Shown piece after piece: positions 52,052 to 62,300 of a stretch of DNA of 64,000 nucleotides (positions are counted from its first letter, which is position 1; the number at the start of each line of letters is the position of its first letter). The stretch comes from Chitinophagaceae bacterium (lineage in GTDB: Bacteria; Bacteroidota; Bacteroidia; Chitinophagales; Chitinophagaceae). The notes under the pieces were generated by a model, which saw nothing but the letters and a program-made list of their open reading frames with translations, did not search any database and was not told the origin of the DNA. Where the stretch lies: NCBI GenBank assembly GCA_016720775.1, contig JADKJX010000001.1, forward strand, positions 1,054,001-1,118,000, read 5' to 3'. Both the position numbers and the translations under genes were made by a program.

Positions 52052-52933
52052 TTAACCTTGTAAAGCCGCGGCACCACTTACGATCTCTGTCAACTCGGTT
52101 GTTATAGCAGCCTGCCTTGCACGGTTGTAACTTATCTTAAGTGATTTCAATAATTCATTGGCATTATCGCTGGCTTTGTCCATCGCTGTCATTCGTGCAC
52201 CATGCTCACTGGCATTGCCATCAAGCGTTGCTTTGAATAACTGCGTATTCAGAATCTTTGGCATCAGCTCGGCGATCAAAACGTCTTTGCCTGGTTCAAA
52301 AATAAAGTCGGCATTCTTTTGCCCTTCGGTCTTGTCTACTTTTTGAACGGGCAGGAACTGTTCGGCAACAAAACGTTGGGTGGCAGCATTCTTAAATTCG
52401 CTGTACACCAGTTCAACAGCATCCACTTCTTTATTGGCAAAAGCATCCATGGCATGTTTTGCAGCAGCCTGTGCTTTTTCAAAACTGAGGCCGTTTAAAA
52501 TATCCCAGTAATTATTGATGACCTTGAAACCAGTCTTGGTAAAATTCTCGTAACCTTTTTTGCCGATGGGCAATATGGTTACATTACCCTTAGCATGCTG
52601 GGTGGCATATTTATCCTGGATGGTCTGTTTGGCAAGTTTTATCAGGTTGCTGTTATAGCCCCCGCAAAGTCCCCGGTCGCTGGTAACCACAATGATCATT
52701 ACTTTTTCCACAGGCCGTTGGGCTGCCAGGGCCATGCTTACATCCCCTTCGCTGTTGCTGACGATATTGCTGAGCATTTCCTGCAGTTTTTTGGCATAGG
52801 GCCTCATCTGGGTAATGGCATCCTGGGCACGGCGGAGTTTGGCCGCACTCACCATTTTCATGGCCTTTGTGATCTGCTGTGTACTTTGAACGCTCTTGAT
52901 CCGGTTACGAACCTCTTTTAATGCACCACTCAT
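52052..52933 (-). CDS. atpG: ATP synthase F1 gamma subunit
   Basis: Central rotor stalk of F-type ATP synthase. 293 residues. N-terminal coiled-coil half: KEVRNRIKSVQSTQQITKAM, KMVSAAKLRRAQDAI; Rossmann-like middle: MIIVVTSDRGLCGGYNSNLI; C-terminal coiled coil: RMTAMDKASDNANELLKSL, SYNRARQAAITTELTEIVSG. All are atpG signatures. Neither atpA nor atpH lies directly upstream within this window; a large outer-membrane gene does. A weak terminator at 52971 separates them. Confidence 0.96.
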   Translation of the reverse strand: MSGALKEVRNRIKSVQSTQQITKAMKMVSAAKLRRAQDAITQMRPYAKKLQEMLSNIVSNSEGDVSMALAAQRPVEKVMIIVVTSDRGLCGGYNSNLIKLAKQTIQDKYATQHAKGNVTILPIGKKGYENFTKTGFKVINNYWDILNGLSFEKAQAAAKHAMDAFANKEVDAVELVYSEFKNAATQRFVAEQFLPVQKVDKTEGQKNADFIFEPGKDVLIAELMPKILNTQLFKATLDGNASEHGARMTAMDKASDNANELLKSLKISYNRARQAAITTELTEIVSGAAALQG

Positions 52934-52970
52934 AGTTGATCTGTCTGGTTAAATTGATGGCGGCAAAGGT

Positions 52971-52997
52971 AATAAAAAAGGGGTGTAAAAAACCCTT
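52971..52997 (-). terminator. Weak terminator between the outer-membrane gene and atpG
   Basis: On the minus strand AAGGG (plus 52993-52997) pairs with CCCTT (plus 52979-52983), followed by a T-run (A-run just before 52979 on plus). The stem is short, so confidence is modest. Confidence 0.45.
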
Positions 52998-53027
52998 CAA
53001 AAATTATATTTATTCAGGTTTTAGTAC

Positions 53028-55916
53028 CTAAAATGTTGCCCTTGGAGGCGGTCCCATTCTTCTGAAGTCGGTGCCCGGCCCCTGAATGGTTTGCCCGGCA
53101 AACCGTTGCAGGCGGTAGGTAAAGGTTAAAATGAAATACCGGGTGAGGCGGTTGCTCCTGGTATCAAAGATGGAAGTTCCGGTAACAGTCCGGTTAATAT
53201 TACTGTTTTGTTTAAAAAGGTCAAACGCTGCAACTTTAATGATGCCGTTTTTTTTCTTAAAGAGTTGCTTTTCCAACGAGGCATTCATAATGGCCTGGTT
53301 ACTGCTTACGCTGCTTGCAAGACCCGAATTGATCGTATAATCAAGATCGTATTTTAAGACAAGGGTCTTGGTAATATTCAGGTTCATATTACTGCTCAGC
53401 GTCCATGCATTGCTAGACGTATTCTGAAATGCCGATAATGATTTGCTGTCGGTACTTTTGTATTTATTATCATTCAAACTGTAGCTGACGCCGGTTCCCA
53501 GTTCCAGTATTTCCTTGTAATTAAACTCAAAAACAAATCCCTGCGTTACGATCCAGTTGTTGCCATTTACCTTGTTCCGGTTCAGGTTTTGTATCAGGGT
53601 ATTGGTTCCAATTAATTGAACACTGTCGGTTAAATTGATATTATGATTGTAATTGACGCTGCCATTAAGTGTTATTACAAACTTTCTGTTCTTATAAGGC
53701 CGGGAATAAGCGTAAAAGCCCAGCAGGTTATAATACCCATTCACATTTTCTGGAATAGAAATGGAAGATCCGCCGTTATTAAGTCTCGCTGTTTTATTAA
53801 CGATCTGGTTCCGGATGGTGCTGACGGTAAGATTGGTAAATATTACTTTCCCGCTGGTGAAATTAAAATTGTTGTAAGAAAGATTCAGGTTATGATTAGC
53901 CGAAGGTTTTAGATCCGGGTTTCCTGAAACCACACTTTGCGGATTGCTGAAATCCAATACCGGTTGCAATTGATTAAAATTCGGCTGGGTGGCATTGCCG
54001 TTATAACTTACGTTTAGCGATTTTGTCCGGCTGAAATTATAGACCAGGCGGGCTATCGGGAATATGCTTGCCCGGCGGATAGGGGTATATGCACTGTCTT
54101 TTGTAAGGGATTTTCCCTTAAGGTTAACAGGCTGAACGCTCAGGCCCACGGTATAGTTGTATTTCTTTTTGGTGGTTCTTAATGAAACGCCGATCCGGTT
54201 GTTATAAAAATCATTTTCGTAATCATTGCTCAACGGATTATTGAGTGTTCTGACCTTGGTTGCTGAATCAACATTAAATGTTTTACGGTCGTTACGGGAA
54301 TAATTTAAGTTATGCGAATAGGAAAAGTCGAGGCTGCGGTACTTATTCAATGGTTCGGAATAGGTGAAGCGAACGCCATAATTCCTGTTGCTGTTCTCCT
54401 GGTCAATGTATTGAAAGGTATTTCTTGTAAAGGGGAAGGGCTGGTATTGGTAACTCAGGTTCGTTACATCCTGGTCAGAATTGTTCTCTGATGTACCCAA
54501 TGTTATGCTTGTTGAAAAATTACGGCCCCGTTTCCTGAACTTGTGATTGTACAGGATAGTGGCAGCAATATTCGGGGCTTTTGACCCGGTTAAGTTTTTA
54601 TTGGAACCATCGCTGCCTTTTGTGCCGTCGGTCTTTGTTAAAGCAAACGTAGTATTGTTGTCAGCATCGCTGCCGCTGTAATTAACGCTCGGGCTTATCT
54701 TCAGGTAATTGAAAGAGTCAACCTGGTATTCAAAATTAAAAGTGAACCGGTGTGAGTTGCCGATGGTGAGTACATTTTGATCCTGGTTATTATAATACCC
54801 GGTTGTATTGTTGGTTTCAAAACTATTCTGCAGCTGGCTGGTATTTTTATGATTGTATGAATAACTGCCGTATACACTTATCCGCTTGCTCCACTGATCC
54901 CGGTAATTGAAACCAAATGAATTGGTGCTGGATATGCCGCTGTTGCTGCCACCCATGAATGCACTCCCGTTTCCGTTTCCATTCTGCATCATGTTATTCA
55001 TCTGGCCCATACCGCCCATATCGCTCATAACAGCCATGCCCTGGCGCATCATACTGGTGGCGCCCCGGTTGCCGCCTCCGCTGAAGTTGAAAAGCGATGT
55101 ATTGGTGTTGTTGCTGTTACCAAGCACAGAGATCTGTGTGTTGTTGTTGAAATAATTGCCATTGAAAGAAGCCTGGTAACGGTCTTGTGTTCCATACCCG
55201 GCCGTGGCTCTTCCAAAAAATCCTTTGTTCTTATCTTTTTTTATCTGGATGTTCAACACTTTATCCGGGTCCCCGTCTTTTATTCCCGAAACCGTAGCCT
55301 GGTCGCCGTAATCATCAATGATCTGGATCTTATCTACAATATTGGCGGGTAACTCTTTGGTGGCTGTTTTTACATCACCGCCAAAAAAATCCTTGCCATT
55401 TACTTTAACTCGGCTTACTGCTTTGCCCTGGGCAGTTACATTACCGTCTTTGTCAACCTGTATGCCGGGCATTTTTTTAATAAGATCCTCCACCACGGCG
55501 CCTTCTTTTACTTTAAAAGAAGATGCGTTGTATTCGATGGTATCTTCCTTCACCACAATGGCAGGTGCTTCCACCACCACTTCATTTAATAATTTAGCCT
55601 GGTCTGCTAAAATGATGGTGCCGATGTCAATTGTTTTCTCCGGTTTATTTACCGGAACAAATTTGGCAACTGGGCGATATCCCATATTCCGGATCACAAT
55701 AGAAAAATTAGAAGAAGGTGCCGGGTCAAACCGGAATTGTCCCTTTTCATCTGTAAAAGCATAAACCGTATCGGTTGGATTTGATTTTACAACCATCCCG
55801 ATCACTGCTTTGTCAATAGGTTTCTTCGAAGCAGAATCGATCAGTACTCCTTTTACCTGTGCATTGGCTGCAAGTGCTGAAAAACTAACAAGAAGGGCGA
55901 TGTATAATTTTCTCAT
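53028..55916 (-). CDS. Outer-membrane beta-barrel protein, TonB-receptor-like
   Basis: 962 residues with signal peptide MRKLYIALLVSFSALAANAQ. A CarboxypepD-like domain (VKGVLIDSASKKPIDKAV; RNMGYRPVAKFVPV) is followed by a plug-like region (EGAVVEDLIKKMPGIQVDKD; VKVNGKDFFGGDVKTATKEL) and a large barrel of the 'outer membrane protein beta-barrel' type (LDFSYSHNLNYSRNDRKTF; LVYNFSRTKSLNVSYNGNA). Near residues 285-325 there is a Gly/Asn/Met-rich loop with some ten Met. The substrate is unknown; such proteins often bring in chelates or peptides, or act in export. No lipoprotein partner of SusD type is adjacent. Confidence 0.88.
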   Translation of the reverse strand: MRKLYIALLVSFSALAANAQVKGVLIDSASKKPIDKAVIGMVVKSNPTDTVYAFTDEKGQFRFDPAPSSNFSIVIRNMGYRPVAKFVPVNKPEKTIDIGTIILADQAKLLNEVVVEAPAIVVKEDTIEYNASSFKVKEGAVVEDLIKKMPGIQVDKDGNVTAQGKAVSRVKVNGKDFFGGDVKTATKELPANIVDKIQIIDDYGDQATVSGIKDGDPDKVLNIQIKKDKNKGFFGRATAGYGTQDRYQASFNGNYFNNNTQISVLGNSNNTNTSLFNFSGGGNRGATSMMRQGMAVMSDMGGMGQMNNMMQNGNGNGSAFMGGSNSGISSTNSFGFNYRDQWSKRISVYGSYSYNHKNTSQLQNSFETNNTTGYYNNQDQNVLTIGNSHRFTFNFEYQVDSFNYLKISPSVNYSGSDADNNTTFALTKTDGTKGSDGSNKNLTGSKAPNIAATILYNHKFRKRGRNFSTSITLGTSENNSDQDVTNLSYQYQPFPFTRNTFQYIDQENSNRNYGVRFTYSEPLNKYRSLDFSYSHNLNYSRNDRKTFNVDSATKVRTLNNPLSNDYENDFYNNRIGVSLRTTKKKYNYTVGLSVQPVNLKGKSLTKDSAYTPIRRASIFPIARLVYNFSRTKSLNVSYNGNATQPNFNQLQPVLDFSNPQSVVSGNPDLKPSANHNLNLSYNNFNFTSGKVIFTNLTVSTIRNQIVNKTARLNNGGSSISIPENVNGYYNLLGFYAYSRPYKNRKFVITLNGSVNYNHNINLTDSVQLIGTNTLIQNLNRNKVNGNNWIVTQGFVFEFNYKEILELGTGVSYSLNDNKYKSTDSKSLSAFQNTSSNAWTLSSNMNLNITKTLVLKYDLDYTINSGLASSVSSNQAIMNASLEKQLFKKKNGIIKVAAFDLFKQNSNINRTVTGTSIFDTRSNRLTRYFILTFTYRLQRFAGQTIQGPGTDFRRMGPPPRATF

Positions 55917-56031
55917 AAACGGCGTTGATATACGAACTCATTCGTGTAAAAATAGTTTAGAAAATCATATACCCGAACTTATTTTGATGGATGGTGTATG
56001 TTTTGAGGATTTATTAACACAGCCGGATGGC

Positions 56032-56625
56032 TTAAAAATGATAAGCCAGTGAAACCGAACCCGGCCCGCCACTTAATTCCAGCTTTTCAACCAGGCCATC
56101 TAATTTTTTACCGTGTTTATGATGGATAAAATAATTGACCGCATCATACAGTAATAAAAATCCACCCTGCATCATGATGGAGTTGCCATAGCCTTTCAGT
56201 TTGGCAGGATCAGTACGGCTCTTGCTTCTTTCTGTCATGTACAGTCCGGCAGCAATATATGCAACATCAAGCCCGGTATTGAAGATGTAGGTCTTCTCGC
56301 TTTTACTTTGGTGTTTGAGCACTGCAAGTAAAGTGGGGTTGTCGATTTTTTCCATACCGGCGCCCCAGTAACCAAGTCCTGCAAATGCAAGATTGATGGC
56401 ACCCCATTGCACATTCATCTGGTGAAAATAGCGCATCTCCTTGTTGTGGGTTTTGGTGGCAATACCACTTACCAGCAAATTTGCGGCTGACCAGCCGGCT
56501 AAGACCAGCATGGATTTTTTGGTGATGCCGACCCTTTCTTTTTCGAACTTATACAACACCTCTTTTTGCGAAAAAGAGGAAAGGGCTATGCTGATGAACC
56601 CGCCAAGCAGTATGAGTTTCTTCAT
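56032..56625 (-). CDS. DUF6992-like membrane protein
   Basis: 197 residues. The leader MKKLILLGGFISIALSSFSQ is followed by helices with membrane character (SMLVLAGWSAANLLVSGIA; WGAINLAFAGLGYWGAGMEK; YIFNTGLDVAYIAAGLYMTE; IMMQGGFLLLYDAVNYF). NKEMRYFHQMNVQWGAINL resembles proteins annotated as DUF6992 in Bacteroidota. Function unknown. It stands alone. Confidence 0.72.
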   Translation of the reverse strand: MKKLILLGGFISIALSSFSQKEVLYKFEKERVGITKKSMLVLAGWSAANLLVSGIATKTHNKEMRYFHQMNVQWGAINLAFAGLGYWGAGMEKIDNPTLLAVLKHQSKSEKTYIFNTGLDVAYIAAGLYMTERSKSRTDPAKLKGYGNSIMMQGGFLLLYDAVNYFIHHKHGKKLDGLVEKLELSGGPGSVSLAYHF

Positions 56626-56670
56626 ATTTTATTTTTTTCAAAATACGAAACAATGATCAGTTCAGATTGT

Positions 56671-57369
56671 TCAGGGAAACAGTTTTATTTTCACCGGCTT
56701 AAGCTCCTGCTGTATCCTTATTGATCCGCCTTCGGATGTACTTTGTTTCAGGTCAATTTCCCGGTACAGTTTACATGCTATTGCCAGGGTTTTTGCTTTC
56801 TGTCTTTTTAATTCTTTTTCCGGAATTACAAGACCGGTATCCGGCCCCGGCTGGCTGAAATGAAAACTGCTATCGGTATTGGTGCTGTACACTTCTACAT
56901 GATCCGCTGCAGTTAAAGGAGCCGATTGATAAGTAATGGTAAGATCTTTTTTTCTGCCTGTTTCTTTTCCTGTACCGGTTAAGGTAAAAGGCGAAAAAAT
57001 AAATTCGTTATCAAATCTTTTTCCATGGGTATTGGTAAAACTAATGATGTGCCTGCCGTAAAAACTGCTTACCGGTTTGTGTGTGCTGTAATAAGCGCCG
57101 CCGGTAGTGCTGCTGTCCACTTTTAATTTTTCACCATCAAAGGCAACGTTGCTGCTGTCATTTAATACGAGTGTGGTTCCGGCATTACCGGCAAAACGGA
57201 ACTGGCAGGTTACGTCCACATTTTCATCGCCCTCTTCATGGCTGATAAAATAATCCATATAAATTTTGTCCTGGTTCACGTCCTTACTATCGCCTATTTC
57301 ATTGCTGCTGCAGGCAGTAAGGGTGGTTGCTGCTAAAACAAGGCTGGTAAAAAGGGATTTTTTTTTCAT
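56671..57369 (-). CDS. Hypothetical lipoprotein
   Basis: 232 residues from ATG 57369 (MKKKSLFTSLVLAATTLTACS), four codons inside the longest frame. LTAC is a lipobox, so the mature protein is probably a lipoprotein starting at Cys 20. The rest is beta-rich with Thr and Ser (CQFRFAGNAGTTLVLNDSS; FIFSPFTLTGTGKETGRK). No family is recognised. No gene lies in the 244-bp spacer toward secA. Confidence 0.7.
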   Translation of the reverse strand: MKKKSLFTSLVLAATTLTACSSNEIGDSKDVNQDKIYMDYFISHEEGDENVDVTCQFRFAGNAGTTLVLNDSSNVAFDGEKLKVDSSTTGGAYYSTHKPVSSFYGRHIISFTNTHGKRFDNEFIFSPFTLTGTGKETGRKKDLTITYQSAPLTAADHVEVYSTNTDSSFHFSQPGPDTGLVIPEKELKRQKAKTLAIACKLYREIDLKQSTSEGGSIRIQQELKPVKIKLFP

Positions 57370-57625
57370 AATTAGTATCATGTGCTGTTTATACGGTTCC
57401 AGGCTAAGAAGTTAGTTAACAAAAGATTAAAGCCTGCAAAAAAGGCTTCCGGCCGGTTTCATTCGCCTCAACTCATACCCCAAACATTTACTACCTTTGT
57501 CCGCCCCGGCGGAACGGGGGAACAGGTTCTGTCATTATGGCTCGAAATTGTTTTAAGCACCATATTTGACAATACAATGGTCTTTATAATAACGTATTTA
57601 TACAATACCCAACAACACTGAATTT

Positions 57626-60600
57626 ATGATCGGAGCTATTTCAAAACTTTTTGGCGGCAATAAAAGCGAAAAGGATGTAAAGAAGATAACCCCACAGGTT
57701 GAAAAGATCAACCGTTTTTTTACAGAATACCAATCCCTCAGTAATGACGAATTAAGGAATAAGACCAATGAGTTCAAACAACGCATTGCTTCTCACCTTA
57801 CAGCCATTGATAACCAGATCAACGATAAAAAAACCGCAGCCGAAGAATTGCCCATTGCCGATATCAATGGCAGGGATATCATCTATAAGGAAATTGATGA
57901 TCTGAAAAAAGAAAGAGACAGTCAGCTGGAAGTAGTGCTGCTGGAAATTTTACCAGAATCATTTGCCGTGGTGAAAGAAACCAGCCGGCGTTTTAAAGAG
58001 AACAGCACATTGGAATGTACGGCCACCGAACTGGATAAAGCATTGGCTGTTAAAAAAAGATAGCCTGACCATCCAGGGTGATAAAGCCATTTATAAGAAC
58101 AGCTGGACCGCAGGTGGCAGTATTGTTACCTGGAACATGGTTCACTATGATGTGCAGTTGATCGGTGGTGCTGTGTTGCACTCCGGTAAAATTGCCGAGA
58201 TGGCAACGGGTGAAGGTAAGACCCTGGTGAGTACCCTGCCTGCTTACTTAAATGCACTTTCCGGCGAAGGCGTGCATATTGTTACCGTGAATGATTACCT
58301 GGCCAAAAGGGACAGTGAGTGGAATGGCCCCATCTTTGAATTTTTAGGACTGCGGGTTGACTGTATCGATAAGCATGAACCCAATGGCGATGCCCGCCGC
58401 AATGCATACAACGCCGATATTGTTTACGGCACCAACAACGAATTTGGTTTTGATTACTTACGGGATAATATGGTGCATACGCCGCAGGAAATGGTGCAGC
58501 GCAAACATCATTTTGCCATGGTGGATGAGGTGGATAGTGTATTGATCGATGATGCCCGTACGCCGTTAATCATCAGCGGGCCGGTTGGGCACAGCGATAA
58601 CACCCAACAGTTCTTCGACCTGAAACCACGTATTGAAAAATTAGTGGAAGCACAGCGGAAAGCGGTGAACCAGTTTTTGATTGAAGCAAAGAAAAAAATT
58701 GCCGAAGGAAATGATGACCCCAAAGACGGTGGTTTGGCGCTGATGAGGGCACACCGTGGTTTGCCAAAGAACAGTGCGCTGATCAAATTCCTGAGTGAGC
58801 CGGGTAACCGGGTGAAACTGCAGAAGAGTGAAAATTATTATTTGGCCGATCAGCAAAAAGAAATGCCGAAAGTTGACGCCGAATTATTCTTTAACATCGA
58901 TGAAAAAAATAACCAGGTAGATCTTACCGACCAGGGCATACAATTAATTACAAGGGCCGGGGAAGATCCCGAGTTCTTCATCATACCAGACATCGCCACC
59001 AAACTTTCTGAAATTGAAAAAGGCAGTTTGAGCGATGATGAGAAGTTGCATCGCAAAGAAGCATTGCTGAATGATTATGCGTTGAAGGCAGATCGTATTC
59101 ACACGGTACAGCAGTTATTAAAAGCCTATACCTTATTTGATAAAGACATTGAGTACGTGGTATTGGATGGGGCTGTTAAAATTGTGGATGAGCAAACCGG
59201 CCGTATCCTGGATGGCAGAAGATATTCTGATGGTTTGCACCAGGCCATTGAAGCCAAGGAAAATGTGAAGATCGAAGCATCTACACAAACCTATGCAACG
59301 GTTACACTGCAGAACTATTTCAGGATGTATCACAAACTTGCCGGTATGACCGGTACGGCCGAAACAGAAGCTGCAGAGTTCTGGAGCATTTACAAACTGG
59401 ATGTGGTAACCATTCCTACCAACGTAAAAGCTATTCGTAAAGACGACCAGGATTTTGTTTATAAAACAAAAAGGGAAAAATATAAAGCAGTTATTGATGA
59501 AGTGGAAAGGTTGAGAAGTATCGGAAGGCCTTCGCTGGTTGGTACCACTTCGGTGGAAGTGAGTGAATTGCTGGCAAGGATGCTGAAGCAAAAAAATATT
59601 CCGCATAATGTATTGAACGCAAAACAACATGCCAAGGAAGCGCAGGTTGTTGCCGAAGCCGGACTGGCGGGCGCCGTTACCATTGCAACCAATATGGCTG
59701 GTCGTGGTACGGATATTAAACTCGGACCCGGCGTTAAAGAAGCAGGTGGCCTGGCCATCATCGGTACCGAGCGTCATGAAAGCCGTCGTGTAGACAGGCA
59801 GTTGCGTGGCCGCGCCGGTCGTCAGGGTGATCCCGGTAGCTCCAGCTTTTTTGTTTCACTGGAAGATGACCTGATGCGTATGTTCGGCAGCGAACGTATT
59901 GCCGGGCTCATGGACCGGATGGGATATAAAGAAGGCGAAGTGATACAACACAGCATGATCACCAAATCTATTGAAAGGGCGCAGAAGAAAGTGGAAGAAA
60001 ACAACTTCGGCATCCGTAAGCGTTTGCTGGAGTATGATGACGTGATGAACAAGCAGCGTAACGTGGTTTACAAAAAACGAAATCATGCTTTGTTTGGAGA
60101 AAGACTGGCGCTTGACCTGGACAACGCCTTTTATTCCGTTGCCAATGGTCTCATCAATTCGTTCAAGGAATTAAACGACCACGAAGGATTTAAACTGGCA
60201 GCGATAGTCAATTTTGGTATTGATACTGCTATCACCGCATCTGAACTGGATAAGGAAGACGAGCACGTATTGAGCGATCGTTTGTATAATGAAGCCATCA
60301 CCCAGTATCGCCGTAAAACAGATGCAGTGGTTCAACAAACATTGCCCATCATAAAAAATATCCGCAAAGAGCAGGGTAACCATATCGAAAATGTGGCGGT
60401 GCCGTTCACCGATGGTAAAAAACAGATACAGGCGCTTGCCAACCTCGATAAATATTTAGCTACCGAAGGAAGAGAACTGAATGATGCATTGGAGCGCAAC
60501 ATTACGTTGGCGTTGATCGATGATGCATGGAAAGAACATTTACGTGCCATGGATGACCTGCGCCACAGTGTACAAACCGCAGGCTACGAACAAAAAGATC

Positions 60601-60959
60601 CGCTGGTGATTTATAAGATCGAAGCCTTTAATGCCTTTAAGCAGATGGATGACCAGGTGAACAAAGATATTGTGAGTTTCCTTTGCCATGCACAGATACC
60701 GATGGAGCAGACCAATGCCGGGCAGATACGTGAAGGACGTGAGCGCAAGACAGACATGAGCAAGATGCGCCAGCGCAAAGAAGAGTTTGCAACGGCAGGC
60801 GGCGGCCCCGAGCAGTTAAGTGCAGAGAATGATTACATCGATCCTTCAGAAAATATCAAGCAGGAACCCATCCGTGTGGAAAAAGCGCCGGGACGAAATG
60901 ATCCCTGTCCTTGCGGCAGTGGCAAGAAGTACAAACATTGCCATGGGAAGGATGTGTAA
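57626..60959 (+). CDS. secA: Preprotein translocase ATPase SecA, frame broken by one extra A
   Basis: Motor that drives proteins through SecYEG. About 1110 residues when repaired, a usual size for Bacteroidota. The first frame (57626-58063) covers the N-terminal 145 residues and stops after AVKKR. The second resumes DSLTIQGDKAIYKNSWTAGG and goes on to 60959. Seven A at 58052-58058 where six keep the frame explain the break. Motifs are MATGEGKTLVSTLPAYL (Walker A), VDEVDSVLIDDARTPLII, TNMAGRGTDIKLG, GRAGRQGDPGSSSFF and the C-terminal zinc motif CPCGSGKKYKHCHG. As an essential gene it is most likely intact in the cell. Confidence 0.95.
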
Positions 60960-60965
60960 GAATTT

Positions 60966-61026
60966 GGGCTAAAGCCCGTAAAGCATTTATTTCAATTGCC
61001 CGGCCCTTAAGGGCCGGGCAATTCAT
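60966..61026. repeat. Palindromic element (GGGCTAAAGCCC family), copy 5, right arm absent
   Basis: Left arm GGGCTAAAGCCCG (60966-60978) and core hairpin TTGCCCGGCCCTTAAGGGCC... (about 60997-61023), as in copy 1. The right arm is missing; in its place follows the remnant of an aldehyde dehydrogenase 3' end. Confidence 0.85.
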
Positions 61027-61062
61027 TTAATACCCCGCCTTCACTCCACCAATATTCCTGTA
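61027..61062 (-). pseudogene. Remnant of an aldehyde dehydrogenase 3' end
   Basis: On the minus strand this short stretch reads YRNIGGVKAGY followed by TAA. The short aldehyde dehydrogenase at 62412-63311 ends ENIGGAKAGY followed by TGA, so at least nine of eleven terminal residues agree. It is too short to be a gene and looks like a duplicated or left-over 3' tail. Both tails stand just after a palindromic element. Confidence 0.55.
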
Positions 61063-61175
61063 TTTTAAAATATGGGAAACATGTAATTTCTTTCAAAATA
61101 CATGTAACACCTGGTATTAAAAGTGTGTCTAATTTTATATTGTAATAATGCAATTACAAGTTAAACATAAGCACA

Positions 61176-62291
61176 ATGACAACCATAGCAACACCAATCA
61201 AACAAGAGAAATCAAATGGTTCTTTCACGGATAATAATCAAACTGATAAAACCATGAAAGCACTGGTTTATCATGGCCCCGGCAAAAAATCCTGGGAAGA
61301 TAAACCAAAACCAGGGATCAAAGAACCGACAGACGCCGTTGTTAAGATCCTTAAAACAACCATTTGTGGTACCGATCTGCATATCATGAAAGGGGATGTT
61401 CCGGCTGTTACAGACGGAAGAATCATAGGCCATGAGGGAGTTGGTATTATAGAAGAAGTTGGAAATGCGGTAAGCAATTTTAAAAAAGGAGACCATGTTC
61501 TCATATCCTGTATCACTTCCTGCGGCAAATGTGAATATTGTAAGAAAGCAATGTATTCGCATTGCGAAAAAGGCGGATGGATACTAGGAAACTTAATTGA
61601 CGGTTGCCAGGCCGAGTATGTACGGATACCTTATGCAGACAATAGCCTGTATCCCATTCCGGCAGGGGCCGATGAAGAAGCACTGGTAATGTTAAGTGAT
61701 ATTTTACCAACGGGATTTGAATGTGGAGTACTTAATGGAAAAGTTAAACCAGGAGATACCATTGCTATTGTTGGAGCCGGCCCCATCGGAATGGCTGCCC
61801 TGTTAACGGCACAGTTTTTTTCCCCGGCCGAAATTATCATGATAGACCTGGATGATAATCGTTTGAATGTTTCGAAAACATTTGGGGCAACCAACATAAT
61901 TAACAGCAGTAGCGAAAATGTAATAGAAAAGATCATGAACTTAACAAATGGAAAGGGGGTGGATACTGCCATAGAAGCGGTTGGTGTAGCAGCCACATTT
62001 GAATTGTGTGAGGGTATCGTAGCAGCTGGTGGCCGCATTGCCAATATAGGCGTTCATGGAAAACCTGTTACACTTCACATGGAAACACTGTGGTCACGGA
62101 ATATTACAATTACCACACAGCTTGTTGATACATCCACTACGCCCATGCTTTTCAAAACGGTTCAATCTAAAAAGATCGATCCTAATAAACTGATCACTCA
62201 TCATTTTAGACTGGACCAGGTAATGGAGGCTTACGAAACTTTTGGAAATGCAGGAAAAGAAAAAGCACTGAAAGTAATATTGACTGCTTAA
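61176..62291 (+). CDS. Zinc-dependent alcohol dehydrogenase
   Basis: NAD(P)-dependent medium-chain dehydrogenase of 371 residues (345 if started at ATG 61254, MKALVYHGPGKKSWEDKPKP). Catalytic zinc ligands are in TTICGTDLHI and GRIIGHEGVG; the structural zinc loop is CGKCEYCKKAMYSHC; the NAD fold is TIAIVGAGPIGMAALLTAQF, then IDLDDNRLNVSKTFGA. The substrate is not clear. It sits alone between two palindromic elements, with copies of an aldehyde dehydrogenase 3' tail on either side, which hints at insertion or duplication. Confidence 0.9.
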   Translation: MTTIATPIKQEKSNGSFTDNNQTDKTMKALVYHGPGKKSWEDKPKPGIKEPTDAVVKILKTTICGTDLHIMKGDVPAVTDGRIIGHEGVGIIEEVGNAVSNFKKGDHVLISCITSCGKCEYCKKAMYSHCEKGGWILGNLIDGCQAEYVRIPYADNSLYPIPAGADEEALVMLSDILPTGFECGVLNGKVKPGDTIAIVGAGPIGMAALLTAQFFSPAEIIMIDLDDNRLNVSKTFGATNIINSSSENVIEKIMNLTNGKGVDTAIEAVGVAATFELCEGIVAAGGRIANIGVHGKPVTLHMETLWSRNITITTQLVDTSTTPMLFKTVQSKKIDPNKLITHHFRLDQVMEAYETFGNAGKEKALKVILTA

Positions 62292-62300
62292 TATGAAATT

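Noticed and set aside
57566..57590. TTGACA and TATAAT-like words upstream of secA as a sigma-70 promoter
   Set aside because: They are only about 13 nt apart and the Bacteroidota TAnnTTTG box is missing, so the call is not supported.
59133..59777. 214-codon minus-strand frame within secA
   Set aside because: Antisense shadow of the secA motor domain; Cys/His/Phe-rich composition typical of reverse-strand noise.
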